A stretch of DNA of 64,000 nucleotides, taken from NCBI RefSeq assembly GCF_036324505.1, contig NC_086352.1:21669637-21733636 (forward strand), given 5' to 3'. Made by a program: the position numbers and the translations under genes. Source of the stretch: Eleginops maclovinus. Its lineage: Eukaryota > Chordata > Actinopteri > Perciformes > Eleginopidae. Below, in pieces: positions 1-14,144 of this stretch. The notes below the pieces were generated by a model. The model was not told the origin of the DNA. It saw only the letters and a program-made list of their open reading frames with translations, and did not search any database. Each line of letters begins with the position of its first letter. The first letter of the stretch is position 1.

Positions 1-3000
1 ATGGCAACAGATTTGCCAGATGTGGATATAAGATGTTGATCAAACATCTGATGCAAGACTGAGAGCAAAAACGACCTTGTTCACAGATTAAATAGGATTT
101 AAGATTCCTGTTTGAAATGTCCTACATCAATGAAAACGCTGGCATCCACTTTTGCCAATTTAGAGAAATGAATAGTCCTGTGTCAGTCCCTAGTTCAGGG
201 GATACAAATGGAAATTAGTCTCAAAGTGTTGTGCTGTTGATCAGCAGACAGAAGTCTTAATTAGTCTTTGATTCGTTTAAGTGGTCAACACATTAAACTC
301 ACATAGATGTTGTGTAGTTATACATGTATCCGTGTTCAATTGACAAACATGAAAGTGATTAAATATGAATGAATCTTTTAATCTGTTTCTCCCTTAAGAC
401 AACACATGATTACATTCCTCTAAATGTTGTAATACCCATTTCAATAATCAAAATCCCAACCATAATACCCAGATTTATGAAAGTATCATAACAAATATTT
501 CAATGTTTTCACCATCATTTTCATCATACCCCGACTATAGTAGCTCCCTATTCACTTGACTTGCCATTAGCAAATATTAAAACTGACGTTACTGTAGCCA
601 ATACCTCTGACAGAAAGTATCCAGAAGTGTCCATTGCGTTGCCCAAAACTAAAAGCATTACTTCACCTGCTTCCAGGGTTATGTCTGAAGCTTCATGTTC
701 CTTATGAATGTTTAACAGCTTATCAAGAACAAATAAAGAAATTATGGAAGTGAATGTTTCTCCATCATGGAGAAAGCTGTATACTGCATTTGCCTATTTA
801 CAATCCAGTATCACTCAATATGTTTTAATCAAACAATTAATCATTTTCTATCAAGCATTAAGATGTTTATTTTGGTAATTTAACAGTCCTGAGCTTACAG
901 CTGTAAACACAATGTAGGATTATGTGACAAGCAAGATCAGTCCTTAGATTAGAGATAAGGTTATATGCACTTCTGTATGTATTAATAGATAATGTGAGCT
1001 GAATGGTTCAAAGAAAACAAATAAACTCAAAAGCTGCAATTGCTCAAATTGATGATGACATGCCCTTTGCAGATCTGCAAGCATTTTTCACAAGGGAATT
1101 GACCAGATATATAACACTGCAGGTATATAACACTACAATCAGTTGAGATGACTAGATTGGTAGTTTGGAAGAAACTCTACTTTTTTGAGTCCACAATAAT
1201 TTTTTTCAATATTGAATGGACAAATAATTGAAAACAAAACAATGAATGGGGTTATACTTCAGTATGTATAGTTTCATGTTTTCTCCCATAGCCTACACAG
1301 TGGTGTTGTATTTGCAGCTACTGTCAACATATATTTTTTATGTCCCCCTGTGATCAGCCTGCCTCTTGCTCAGAGCATGCTGAGATTATGAGATAAACTC
1401 ATATACAGTAAGACCCCTCACTGATCCTTAATATGGATCAGCGGGTATGGTAAGTGGATGAAATAGATATACTATCTCATTACCTTCTCCTGACCCCTTT
1501 AATTGCCAATATATAGTGGTAGTACTTCAGGATTTGGTTTCGGTTTAAAATAGAAAAATGTAAGTTCTTTGACTTTAAAAACAAATCAAAACATTGATAG
1601 AGATTTATTTGACGAAAATATTGTGCTTGCAACAAATATAATACCTGCTAAAGAAAATGTGTATTTTTCTCAGTTTCTCCACTCACACATGTTGATCATT
1701 TAATAAATAAAACATGTCAAGCCTAAACAAAAATTAATGATGAATTGGATAAGATTGAGTTAATTTGTTTGGCTATTCCTCTCCGAAACATCCCATAGCA
1801 CAAAGTTAGTGGAGTGGGTTGTAATTATAATTGATGGTAATTAGCCAATACACTTAAAGCACAAATAATTTAGATTCCCCACAGTGTAATCCAATGGTCC
1901 TGGTACTTTTCTCCACCCTATTGTGACTTATTATCTCATAGAAGATGCTCTTCATCAGCCCACCCGTCTGCTCACCCTGGCTGTTGGCACTGACTGCCAC
2001 GATAATGACTGAGGCTACTCTGAGACGATGTTTACTAGCTGACAGCAGCACCCTGCTTTCTCTGTATGCTCCAGCAAGCATTTCCATTTAGCTCACTTCT
2101 GAAGCTCCTGCCTAATTTCTCTTTGGAGACAGAAATCCTTTAAACCCCATTCTATCCTGGGGCAACATATTTACTGAGGGCTGGCTTTCCAATACCTGAG
2201 AGAGATTAACACTGCTCCCTGATTTATGAATCCATGCCACCCACCTACAGGCTTGGTCAGGGGCCCGAGCTACTCTACCCTGTTACTTCCTCTTCACACA
2301 ATAGGATTTAGGTATCAGAAGAAACATACAAACACACATTTCCCCACATACAGCAGAACTGGGTTTAAGGGGGAGTTAAAACTGTGAATATGCTTGGATC
2401 ATCCTTCAGAATTTCCCTCATGACAGTACACAGAAATGACAATGGTAAAGCCGTCTCATACAACTGTTAGAAAGCAACAATGAATGAAAACTAAACTTTA
2501 TGATGGAAAATTTCTCCTGGACATAAACAAACTTGACAATGTATAGTTCAAGGAACTCCATACTGATTTATCATATGGTATACAGTTGAATCAAATGCAA
2601 ACAGGTACTCTGGGTCTGTCAGTGCAGCATACAAGTCTGTGACATCCATCTATTGTTTTGGCATCCCACCATCTCACTGGCTGTCTGTGACTGAGGTGGT
2701 CGGATGGCTGCCAGACTGAGTGACAGCCTGGTATTTGTTTACCCTGAATGCTGGGCATCTGTACTACAAAAACAACAAAGCTGCTGGCACAGAGTTCAGT
2801 GTATCACTGGACGTGTCTGTTACTCTTATTCAGTGTAGAAAATGCTTTTAAATTGTCCTAATTTCGGCAATAAAAGCCATCATGTCATGTATTTCTGTGG
2901 ATGAATATGCCACAATAAAATGAGACAGTTATAATGCTGGCAACAACCTTGTGTAACATATGTTTTATGATTGCAATCAAAACACATGCATGGTAGCCTA

Positions 3001-6000
3001 AGGATAGTTAAAGATGTGTCTTTGTGCAGGGCGTTAGCAGCAGCAGCAGCACAAGCTGTGACATCAGACCGAACACATGGCCAAGATGTTCCTGTCTTTT
3101 TTTATGACCTTTTTTTAGTGTTTCATTACTTTTTTTAGATTTTATGACAGCAGATTAAACATATTGTGTTAATTAGACCGCTATTGTTTACCATGGCCCA
3201 TTATGTTGCTGGGATAGCTATACTTTAATAGAAGTTCATGTGAAACGTACATGCTTAATTTACTGCCGGCCTCCTAATTAGCTGCTTAACAAAAGCAGGT
3301 TCCACTGCTTTTTGTTGATGAAAGCTCTCATAATCTTCTTTTACCATCTGCACTAAGGACATTTTAACAAGCTATCATTTCAGACAGCACAGTATTTGCA
3401 CTGTTTCCATGTCACTTCAGAGTGTTCCTGTAACACACATTTGGAGAATACTGGATTGCCGTAGAAAATGATTGGCCATAGTACCTTAAGGGTGGGATTT
3501 AAAACTTGTTCATATGTCTTTTCCCCCTCTAGGTTAAGGGAATATTTTACAGTAAATATTCAAATTAATACATAGATATCAGTGTATATTCAGCATTGCT
3601 GATGTGTTTATCTTTAAACACTAGCATGAGTAAAAGGCTATACAGAAATCTCACTTTTACTTCCTACTACCCACCAGAGGTGCAGGAGTATTTAAACTAC
3701 CTCTTGTTTGCTATAGGCATCAAGATTCAACTTTGTTTCAGAAGGATCACATCAGAGCCACAACCTTATATCTGGATTACTGCACACGCTCTTGGCTGTG
3801 ACACTAAAGGGCTTACTTTTCCCCCTGCAGCTCATACAGGGTGCTGAGCTCTGCTTCTTCCCCAGCCAAAGTGAAAAGTGTCCTACGTCACTGCCTACAT
3901 TCGAACAACTGTGCATATACTGTACAAAGAACAGTACAGAATCCAGAAGAGTGATATTGCTCAAGAGTGAATGTACACCCCTCCAGCACACAATCCAAGC
4001 CCACTTTCCCCACCAGCCTGTGCTCTGCGCTCTTCATTCTCTTTTCTACGACTTTTTACCTGCTTCTCTACGTCAAATCTCCAACCATCTCTAAACTCTC
4101 TCTCTCATTGTTGCGCACTTTAAGAACATGTCCCTGACTGAAGTGAAAACTGAATGCATATTATCTGTAGGTTAATTAAAACTTAATTTCATATTTAACT
4201 ACCTTCTTGGTCAAATAAGAACATATAAAAAGTGTCATATGCAACTCACTGTGCAAACAAAATAAAGTATTTAGTCACATATAATATAAAATGGCATTCT
4301 GAGCAGACTATTTGGACTATCACCTTATAGTTGCGGAGTTGTGGAGTTTTTCTAGTGAACATACAAAAATACATTGTGTATATCTTTGAAGTCAAACAAA
4401 CTTGTTGAGTGAATTCTCTTCTGAATAAAATACTTTCAGAGTAATTTAAATCAGTTAATTCAACACCCATGTATACTAGCATTGAGGGTTCTTTTTCCCT
4501 GCCTGTTTTTGGCGCACCACAGCATATCTTGGCATGTTATTACCACCTGTAGATCAGTGGAACATTGTAAAATACACCTACTGGTAGGAAAAATAACTCC
4601 AGCACTATTGTTTACGTGTTTATGCTAAGCCTTGCAAAAGCAAGGGATTAGCTCACGTTGCCTGTTGTATGATCTTAATATAAGAAGAGTATGGATGATA
4701 AGACGACAGTATACTCAACATAAGAAGCAGTAATATCTGAACTACAACCTACAACAGAACTGAAACTAAACAAAAAAAGATGTTATTTTTTCAGTTTTTT
4801 TCAGCATCTGTTCTGCTCTCCTAGAGAGATCTAAATACATTGAATAAAATGGTATAATAAAATATATATGTGGTAGTGTCGAGATACATCTGAATATTTT
4901 CAAGCCCATTCAGTCTTCAGTTTGAAACATACCGAGTCTGCAGAGCTCTGCCTTGCTTTTGGTGGATCAATCCTCCTGCTGTGAGTGCTACAAACACTCT
5001 TGGCCTTACGGTGCCAATTTGTGGTTTGTGAATATTAAGAAATCGTTTTCCAACTGCCATGATTACAATGGAGGCTCTGCGCCATACTGTATTTTTCAGG
5101 TAGTCCTAAAATAATCTACGTTGCTGAGTTGTGTTTATAACCCGTTTAGAGTCATTGCTGTGGTGCGGATATTTCCTTAAAAAGTGGAACTACCAAGTAA
5201 CTTGTATACTTAACAGTGAGTTGCAAAGTAAACAGGTTCCTGTTTTGTCTGGCACAGTAATCCAACTTTTGCAATGACAACAAGCTTGGTGGCACAAAGG
5301 TAAATGCAGTGAGGAAGCTGCCAATCTTCTCTGCCACAGAGAGACTATTGGCACACCGGGAAATATAGCACTTGAATTCTGGCACAAAAAAATATAAATA
5401 CAAGGCACTGTGACCATCTTGTTGCCTGCGAGCATATTTTCTAAATATTGTGAAGAAATGAATAGCCAACACTCAAAATACAGAGACAACACTATGACCT
5501 AGTCCTAATGGCCAGCAATGTGTTAGTGATCACCACCAGTGTGTGATATTTTTCAGTGTGTGACTTTTTATAACTTGGCAGTCAAAAATTTAAAATATGA
5601 TTTAATGTTTCAGACACAGCACTGAACAATACCTCAATAAAGGGGGAGTTATCCATAATATCCTGCACATCAATGATTAATGGCTAAAGTGGTTTGAATT
5701 TGATGGTAGGGAATATAACAATCTTGAATTTGAGCATTTGTCCCTCTCCTTCAAGCCCCTTAATGGCTACTCTTCCCCAGTCACATTGTGCTATTTCAAT
5801 AAGTACCTCGTCCACTCACCCTTTCTCCCATGCTGTTCCTGTCAGCTGGTCATGTTCCTAAGCATAAATAGTGCAACCAACCATTTCGGTGAACTGTGTT
5901 CCTATTAACATAACTCATCTTCAAACAGATATAAGGTTCAAGTAGCTCGACTTGCTACCCAGACCCCTGCGATAGAGAAAAGAGATGGAAATACTGAAGA

Positions 6001-9000
6001 AGAACCTTGAAATAACAAGAAAAAAATCATTTTGTAAAGAAAGAAAAAGCTCTTGCAATTCTGTACTAATAATTCAACACTTAACACTTATAATTATCAT
6101 ATCCTTTATGGCCTCTGCCCTGAGAGGTTTCTCAACAGTGTTGCAATGTCTACTAACAATACTGTCAATATTTACCGTTTAAGCATGCAACCTAACCTAT
6201 TCTGTTTATTTCTGGAGAGGACAGTTATCATACGGGTTACCGTTTAGGAACATACAAAACATTTAAAATACATATAAGTAATAAAATGACCAAAACTGTT
6301 GTTTAGTTTGAGAGGACAACACTTGTTACATGCCACAATGATAAACAATGTGCCAAGAACATACTGAATGCATACTGAAGGCTGAAAAAGGGTATTTTTA
6401 ATTTGCCGGCTCATATATTAAATGCAAAAACCCAAAACATATGGCTATTTAAAATCACATTTTAAATGATTGTTTAGATTTTTGTTTAAATAAATGTTAA
6501 AAAGGGGCTGCAGGTGCATTTACAGTACAATGACCCACAATAATGTCCCTTTTAGGAGAAAAAAAAACCTGATAACACACAAAGAACAACAAAGGGAAAA
6601 AACATGAATCATTTCTTTCCTGTATGTCTTGACTAAATGAGGTGCCGAAGTGCAGTGCGCTGACTCACCTCTTATTCACCTCAAATGTTATTTAATTATG
6701 AAGGAGTAGGTGGGTAATTTGTCCCCGTAGATAAAACAAATCTGCATTGTGTGCTTGCTGGAATCCCTGGCATAGTAACATGCAAAACAGTTGCTGACTT
6801 TAGTCTCCTATCTTATAGTTAATCATGAAAGACATGTATTAGTCTACGCTATGCATGTTTAATGAATTGTGAACATGTAAGTAAACTACATCAGTTTAAC
6901 TTATATGTAATCATATTATTACAATTGAACTGTTCTTCACACTTGGGGTGTATCCAACATTTTTAGGGAAATAATTCTAAATCATTGTGTCTTTTGTATT
7001 TCACTGCATGATTATCACATGTGCACAATATGATCTGGCTATTGTTCTTTGTCTATACATATTTCTTAAAAGATGGCTGACTGGATTATATTATTGAAAT
7101 TATGTTTACATGGCTAAGGGGTCTGATTTGGCTCAACACAGTTCAGCACAAGGTTATTGTTGTTGATGCTTCAACTCTTTACCATTGACATTCATTATTA
7201 TATGCTGTAACCCTTCATTTGTCATTGAGTTTTTAAATTAAAAAATTTAAAGGGGGTTCTATCTTACTATCTTACTTATCCTCTCCCACATTTACATTGC
7301 ACTACGTTTGTATAATACCAGTCTGTAAATGAATAAGTGCTGCTCATGACATTACATTTTAGAACTGACTCAAAACAGCTATATAGGATGGATTTGGGTT
7401 TTTTTTTTTGGCTATCCTTTTTGTATCAAGCTCTCTATGAAAACAGTGCTACAGTGAGCCAAATCAGCTCCAGGATAACCAGCTCTGCTCGTTAGGACAT
7501 TGCCAGACACTTCAATCACAATTTATTTCTTCCTGTTCCCTCCTGTCCTCTCTTACCACCTGCACAGAGAACATTTTCTGGGATTACAGCCACAAACAGG
7601 ACACAACTCAGAAAGTTGTTTAGTAAACATGTTAACTAAGACAAACATTCTTAATTTCAAGTTCAACATCTTATGTAGCCTTGTTGTTTGATTACCCGTG
7701 TTGCAAATCCCTTTGTCTATTCATATCAGTGTCATTGCATGTCAAAAACATGAAACACACATCCTGCCATTTCCAAACTAATCATTTCTCATTGCTTTTA
7801 TATATTGGATATTTTGTGGCTCTAACGATGCCACAACAACACTCAAAAGTAAATTTAATGATAGGATATTATTCACACTTAGGGTGTAAGGACTACAGAA
7901 AAGCAGGGGTTCAAAGAATAAGCATCTTAAACAAATGTCAGGTTTTTAAAAAACAACAACATTGGATTATATACTGTAATGTTTAAAAGTAAGTGACTGA
8001 TCTAATATCCTGAAGGTAAGCTTATGCTGAGTGCATTTCTATAAAATTGTCTATCGTATGAAAAGAAAATCACACACCACACCACAAAAAATAATAAAAC
8101 ACATCTCAAATGTCAATTGAAAAGCTAATAATCGGTCTGCAATTGCTGAGTTTGAAAATATCCAACTCGCTTTTAGAGGACATTCAAAGCCATTTTTAAG
8201 AGTATCATTATTATCTAATTTTGAAGTTATTTAGAAAAAATGTTTTCATGTTGGTTCGCTTGTGTGTTAAATAAAGTGTTTATTTACAATTGTGTTTTAG
8301 CGTGTAAACTGGGGAACAAAATACGGCTCACTTAGAAAAGTAAAAATGTATCCAAATAATTGAGTTGTAGGAAAACACTCGGAAAATGAAAATCATGGCC
8401 CAATTGGCATCCCATAGTAACCTCTTCACTCACTGACGGCTCTCCTCATTTATCTCTAAGGACAATCTAGAAATAGTGTTCAGATTCTGTTGCTGTTTAT
8501 AAGGCTAAACTGTTTATTTGTTTTGTTCCCATCCGACCCATACACTCTGAGGTCATCAGGCATGTGGCTTCCTCATTATATCATTTCCAAACACCCCAAC
8601 AACTCATTCAAATTTCAGCTCACAGTCCATTGCTATTGTCCTACGACTCTCTGCGCGTGTCTATGCATCTGCGTGCTTGTGATCCTTTTGTCTTACTGCC
8701 CAGTGTTTTCTTGTCTGCCATGTTTTTAAATCATTCATGCAGCACTTTAGACAGTAATGGTTGTTTTAAATGTTTTATAAATAAACATGACTTCCCTATC
8801 TCACCCACTCTCCTCTCTGTTTATCCTTGGCCTTCGCCTGTCATGTATTATTTCTGCTTCTTTGTAGTCTAGGGACTGTCATCCATGCACAACCAATCTG
8901 ACAGATCTCTATAGCCAAGTAATCAATTGTAATATATTTTTTCAGGCTTGTATTTCATGACAGATTATGTTTCATCCAAAATATGCATTTATTTGGTAAA

Positions 9001-12000
9001 TATGTGACTGGGTTGTTTATTTGATTCAGTTATTTCTTTGAAAACTGTCAGGAATAACTTCACACACATAATTGCAGTGGAGCGTACGGCAGTCCGTGAA
9101 GATTGTCCTTTGACTATTCCTTCCCTCCTTACCATTTAATTGATTTGTCTTTTAATAGTGGGACTTAATAAAGATAAAAGCTTTGAAGACATGTTTGTAT
9201 ATGTTCTCAGCAGAGTGAACAACAAGTCAGAGAAAAAATATTAGACATATTATTGTGGTATCTTACATGGTAGCCTGATTGACACTCACACACTTCACAC
9301 ATTTAACTTTCTTCAGTAAAAGTAACCATAACTGCAATACAATGTGTTGTATTATAAGTCTCTGAGCACTATTTTCCTTTCAATGCAGGGAGCAGAACAC
9401 AGTATCTTCCAATATTTTCCTGGGACACTGAGATTATTTACTTGGCTATGCTGCTTTGGTATATTGGTAACGTGTGCCACAGTCGGCGCGGTAGAGCGTG
9501 TGGCACTGCCAGCTATGTTTCATTCTAGGTTTTTCAACCGGCTGACAGGTGATCACACCGCCTTTTTTTTTTCAGTAATGGTATTCATTTCCCTAAAAGT
9601 TAGACAAAAAAAAACCCAAGAGTGATTCCTGCCTCTGCAATCTAAAACAGTGAGTAGCCTACACTGAAGATCTTTTCTTTAAAAACCACACCACAGGGTG
9701 GTCTAACTGGACTGGAGTGTTTATGTTGTCTGGCTATTTATCTTGTCGAAAGAGAATTACCAATTGCAAATTGATGTAAAATGTTGATTTTACATATTAG
9801 CTTAATTTGAGTTTTGGGAAATGAAAATAGAATTGAAAAATAAACACGCGAGGAAGCAGGCTGTTACTGCTATATGTAAATTAGGCTTATTCATAAGATT
9901 CATTTAATCTAATATGTCATTATTTTCATTTATGCTCTTTTATTCTACATCATTTTTTAATACCTTCCAAGGTTAATGGAGGACTTCATGCAGCAAGTTA
10001 CTTTAAATACATTTAAAGTAAATAATAATTTTAAGAAAATGAATTAATGCATGTGTCTAGCACCATGGACAGCAACTATTAAGAAGCTCTTAACGGGTTT
10101 ACACATGCTCTTGCTAAAAGTGCTGTTTTGGGAATTGTGTGTAAAAATGAATAGCTTTTGTAAAAATAGAAAACACTCAAGTAGAGAAATCCATAATTCT
10201 TGGGGAACCGGGCCATCCATGAAAGATATTTTACCTCTCTGCTCATATATTACGGTGAAGTTTATTTCTCTCTTTACATCATAATGTTGACTGAAACTGC
10301 TAAGTCCCTGATTACCATCCATCTGTTATGGTTCGTTCCTCTATCTCATGTTCAACAGGTTTTTTTCTTGTTTTGATACTTTTTTTTTGTCATTGTGCTA
10401 AAGCTTCAGGGATATTTTCCGATTAATTCTCTACTCCATTATAACAAAACAATCAAAACTCAACGTAGACATCAGACTTTCACAACTCCCACACCTTATA
10501 TGTTTCCTCAGTGCAGATGAAAGACACAACCTACGCATAACTCTAACCCCTCTCCTGTATTACATAAAGGATCATTAGTAAGTCCCCCTTTTTTCAACAT
10601 AAAACAGATAAGGAGTGTTCCAAAGCCAATTTAATTTTACTCCCACCATTAAATTACCAGTTTAAAGTGTTTCACATGTGCTTTGTTTATTATTCAACCC
10701 AGTACTGTACAGTGCGCAGATGCTGTCTGGACAATTATTAATATATAGTTGCTGCTGTGGTGACATACTGATCACTCTCATCGGAAGTCAACTTTATTCA
10801 GTGTATCATGTGCAGTACATTTCATTGCTGTTTGCAACCAAATAACTCAAGTGACCCCCTATAAAGTAAATATGTTGTTCAATATTCTTCCAAAAAATGA
10901 GGCCTGCAGTCTCGAATAGTTTATTAAAATAAAATAACATTTGAAAGTTGATTTCTTTTTCGGTTTATGCAACAGTCTCAATATGTAAGGCAAAAACAGG
11001 AAAAGTGATATTATTTTCAACCTTGAACTAGCATTGAGGTACGAACACCCACTGCCAAGGTCCTCTTCTCAAATGTTTTTATTACCAACAGTGTTAGAAG
11101 AAGATTCTTTAAACTTCAAATTTGAACATAATAGTGTCAAATATCTTCCAGATCCTGTTTGCCTTTGTCAAAAGACTGAGTCATTTCATACCGTTCAGAG
11201 GCATTTCAAATCTGACAGAGACTTACTCAAAACTAGTTACCACTGAGTTCACATATTTGAGAAACCCACCGGCAGGTGACACATCCCTCATACATGAGAC
11301 ATAAAATCATTATCCTGCCAAGAAGCAGGTCAATGATCAAAAAACACTGTTAAGTGTTTGCTGACTGGGAAACAATGTAAAAAAATAAAAAATGCCAATG
11401 GTTAATGAAAAAGAAAGGCTGTTTATTGGAAATAAAATATGTCACATGCATAGGGCAATTGTGTTTCTTCTTCTTTAAATGATGCATTTTATAGTTTTAA
11501 TGGTCCCAATTTGATAGAGTTCTACCTTTATATATTTCTCTGTATGCAATATAGATAGTATACATCCATAGGTTTATTTGCATTTCAAGAGAATTGTTGT
11601 TTATACAATTTAAAATGTGCTATCCATATCCTATGGAGGTTAAATATCTTTACAGGGTCAGGCGTCAATTTGCGATACCTGGTCAGTTATTTAAACTAGG
11701 AAATGTTTTGACTATCTAAAATGTGTTGCTGTTTCAGTTTTAGTTTTTTTGTCATTGGACTGTTTCAACACATTGAATACCGTACATTTAAATTCACTGT
11801 AAGTTATCTAAGCTTTGCGATACTCAGATATGACATCTGTAGTGGCTCTAACATATTTGTTAATGCATTTTAATAGCCATCACAGTTACAGCATAGCTCT
11901 TTTCTGACATGTGTAGCACATTTGCATATGTCAATTAAACATCTTGCATAAATGGACCATGCTATGAACCACAGCACGCACATCATGAGTACTGGACGAT

Positions 12001-13837
12001 AATTGCAGTCGCTTTAATTACAGCTTTCATATATTGTAACATTTTTAATTCCTTTTGGCGTCAATCGCCTGTCTGTCACTTGCAAAGCAATGATGGACTG
12101 TGTCTCAAGAAAATCATTTTCCGGTATATTTCATTTCATGGCTGATTCCAATCAAATTCATTTCTATGTCCCGGCATTATGTTTTATCTCAACATATTTA
12201 CCTCGTGATTTTTTCATTGAATATATCTTCTGAATGTTCACTGTCAATTTAAAATATTTATAATCCAAGTACAGTATATGCCAAACATTAATTGTCAGTT
12301 ATTTCATTAGCTCAGCAATTTCTCCTTTTAATGAGAAATTAAGAATGAAGTGTAATTTTGATTCCTAGCATTTTTCATCTATCCCAAAAACTGAAGCATA
12401 AAGTGCCCACAATGCAATTAGACTCTGAACAATTGGGTCAGAGTTTCGGGTTTGTTCTGCCAGTAACATGTGATGTAGCCTCCAGTCTCCAGTCTCATAC
12501 AGAGATGAGGAGCGGGCTACAGAGGTCTCAATTCTGTTTTACTCCACACCCACAGATTTGTATGATTATCAAACTTGCCCGAAAGTAAATCTAATCATTT
12601 GAGGACTTGTATTTTTTCGTATATGCAGTAGTATTTCTCAACACCTATATTCTCTCTAAATTTAATGCAACTAAACTAATAGTTGCAGTTGACACAACAC
12701 AGGCTTTGTACTCATCGTAATCCATTAACTACTTAGTAAGAATATTCCACTACATCCTGCATTCAAAAATATGTTTTCCCTTTAACATTTTAACAATTCT
12801 AATTACGTATATTTGTATTTATTGTACATTATTAAATGTATCACATGTATAGCATACAACTGTCGCCTGCAAGAGCTGGAATAGACGAACATGCAGAGTC
12901 TACGTTCTTTTTCCATTCTTGTAAACTTCCTTTTTTCCACTTCTGTACAAACATCGCACGTGGTTGGTCCATGTGCAGAACCATTCATTTGTGAAGACTC
13001 TGAGTCAGTAGGCCTACACGGAGTACATCTGCCAACTGTGAGTACATCTGCTAAGTTAGGGTCTGTATGAAATCATACACACTCTCAGTTTACTCACAGC
13101 ACTTGTATTTATGTGGTGCTGGCTGCTCCACCTTCAGCAGTCAAGCTGGCATCGACCTTGGGGCGATGCGCTTGATCTTGGCGTACGCTTCACCTCTTAA
13201 TGATAAAATGAGAAAACTGGGTCGGAGATGTACATTCCCACCAGAAATAGTGGGAAGTTAACATCTTCAGCTGAGCACCAAGACTTCCAACTGGGAAATC
13301 ATCTCTAAATAAATCAAATGAGTTTCACAAATAGGTGAGGAGCCTATGGGAGGCCCAGGTTTGCTCCTGGGAGAAATGAACAAGTCTGGATGATTAACTG
13401 AGAAATGAATGACCTGCTCTAGGATCCACTAGAAACCTACTTGGGCAATCAAATGACTCTAAATTAAATGGTATTTGGTACATTGAGTTCTTTATAAAGA
13501 CTGATGTTGTTTTTCATGAGTATTTATCATCTCTGCTCAAGGAGTTTTAGTCATTCCCTGAAATCTGAATTGATTTGCTTTAACCCACACACTAGATGAA
13601 ACATGCTCCGATTTCACTGGCTTTCCATACGATGAGCAGAAAATTGAATACAAAACAACTTGAACCCAATCAAATTGAAGACAATGCCCACTGAGTGAAC
13701 AATTTGCTGTTGTTTAAAATGGATGCAATGAGGCTTTAAAGTTTGTAAAAGAGAATAGAGACAAAGAGAGAGTAATGTAAATACCATGCAATAAAAAAAG
13801 TATTCTCTGCCAGGAGATGCAATAAATTACAACTCAC
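1..13837 (-). other. pcdh9: Intron of pcdh9, downstream of the exon in gene sense
   Basis: This is AT-rich sequence with no supported exon, RNA gene or recognisable transposon. Open frames here are about 100 codons or less and resemble no protein I know. I looked for the sequence of the last PCDH9 coding exon (the GPLGPRGL and CTQECLVLGHSDNCW region on the minus strand) and did not find it, so this intron extends beyond the left edge. Points noted inside: a short GC-rich hairpin at 9474-9506, and an unbroken mixed-sequence block around 11940-12360 that could be conserved non-coding DNA. Confidence 0.7.
13785..13790 (-). promoter_or_regulatory. Candidate RBFOX motif TGCATG downstream of the exon
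   Basis: In gene sense TGCATG begins about 48 nt past the donor site. RBFOX proteins bind (U)GCAUG in neurons and muscle, and a copy within about 300 nt downstream generally promotes inclusion of the upstream exon. The motif is seen; its use is inferred. A single hexamer can occur by chance. Confidence 0.4.
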
Positions 13838-13840
13838 CAG
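13831..13840 (-). promoter_or_regulatory. 5' splice site of the pcdh9 exon
   Basis: In gene sense the junction reads CTG|GTGAGTT. The intronic part, GTGAGT, is a full consensus match for U1 pairing. If the site is not used, translation continues Gly-Glu-Leu and stops at TAA (13829-13827). Confidence 0.88.
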
Positions 13841-14039
13841 AGTTGGGATCGGAGTTGCCGTCAGCTTCAGTCCTCTTATCGGGGGAGGCCTGCTCGTAGA
13901 AGTCGTCCTGCGCCTGCACCAGAGGGAGAGGTTGTGTGAGGAGGGAGCCACTGCCAACAGGCTCGTGGTCCCCCAGACCGCTGTCACTGCAGCTCTCCTG
14001 AGAGCCATCCGGCAGGTGAAACGTGACACGCCGCTGCGA
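13838..14039 (-). CDS. pcdh9: Internal coding exon of protocadherin-9 (cytoplasmic tail, PP1-docking region)
   Basis: PCDH9 is a delta-1 protocadherin, a neuronal homophilic adhesion receptor of the plasma membrane. This exon encodes part of its intracellular tail. Read on the minus strand from 14039 in phase 0, it gives 67 codons plus one base. It opens [20 protein letters not shown] and continues through [25 protein letters not shown] and [17 protein letters not shown], with no stop. RVTF (about 14030-14019) is an RVxF-type protein phosphatase 1 docking motif, known in delta-1 protocadherins as CM3. From memory, the mammalian PCDH9 tail is nearly identical, differing at a few positions (for example DEFYDQ against DDFYEQ here), while PCDH11 and PCDH7 differ more. 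The exon ends in phase 1. The next exon should restore Asp (DPNS-D), as in mammals. The branch point, acceptor and donor are all good, and GC content is clearly above the flanks. The symbol rests on recalled sequence, not a search. The chance that it is a paralogue is small. Confidence 0.9.
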
Positions 14040-14077
14040 CTAGAACCAAGAGCACAAAACAGAGCCTACGATGTTAG
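14040..14077 (-). promoter_or_regulatory. 3' splice site with branch point for the pcdh9 exon
   Basis: In gene sense the intron ends in a T-rich stretch reading TGTTTTGTGCTCTTGG followed by TTCTAG, with the AG at 14041-14040. A textbook branch sequence CACTAAC lies just upstream. Its branch adenine would be at 14074, about 35 nt from the first exon base. The spacing and pyrimidine content are typical of a constitutive or strong acceptor, although a few G residues interrupt the tract. Confidence 0.85.
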
Positions 14078-14144
14078 TGCTCTGCTCTGCACCCTCAAAA
14101 TTTTATCCTACCTACACTGATATTTTACACTGAGCTGAGGGGCT

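Noticed and set aside
13932..14120. 62-codon plus-strand frame over the pcdh9 exon
   Set aside because: Antisense shadow of the exon; the minus-strand reading has the splice sites and the known protein.
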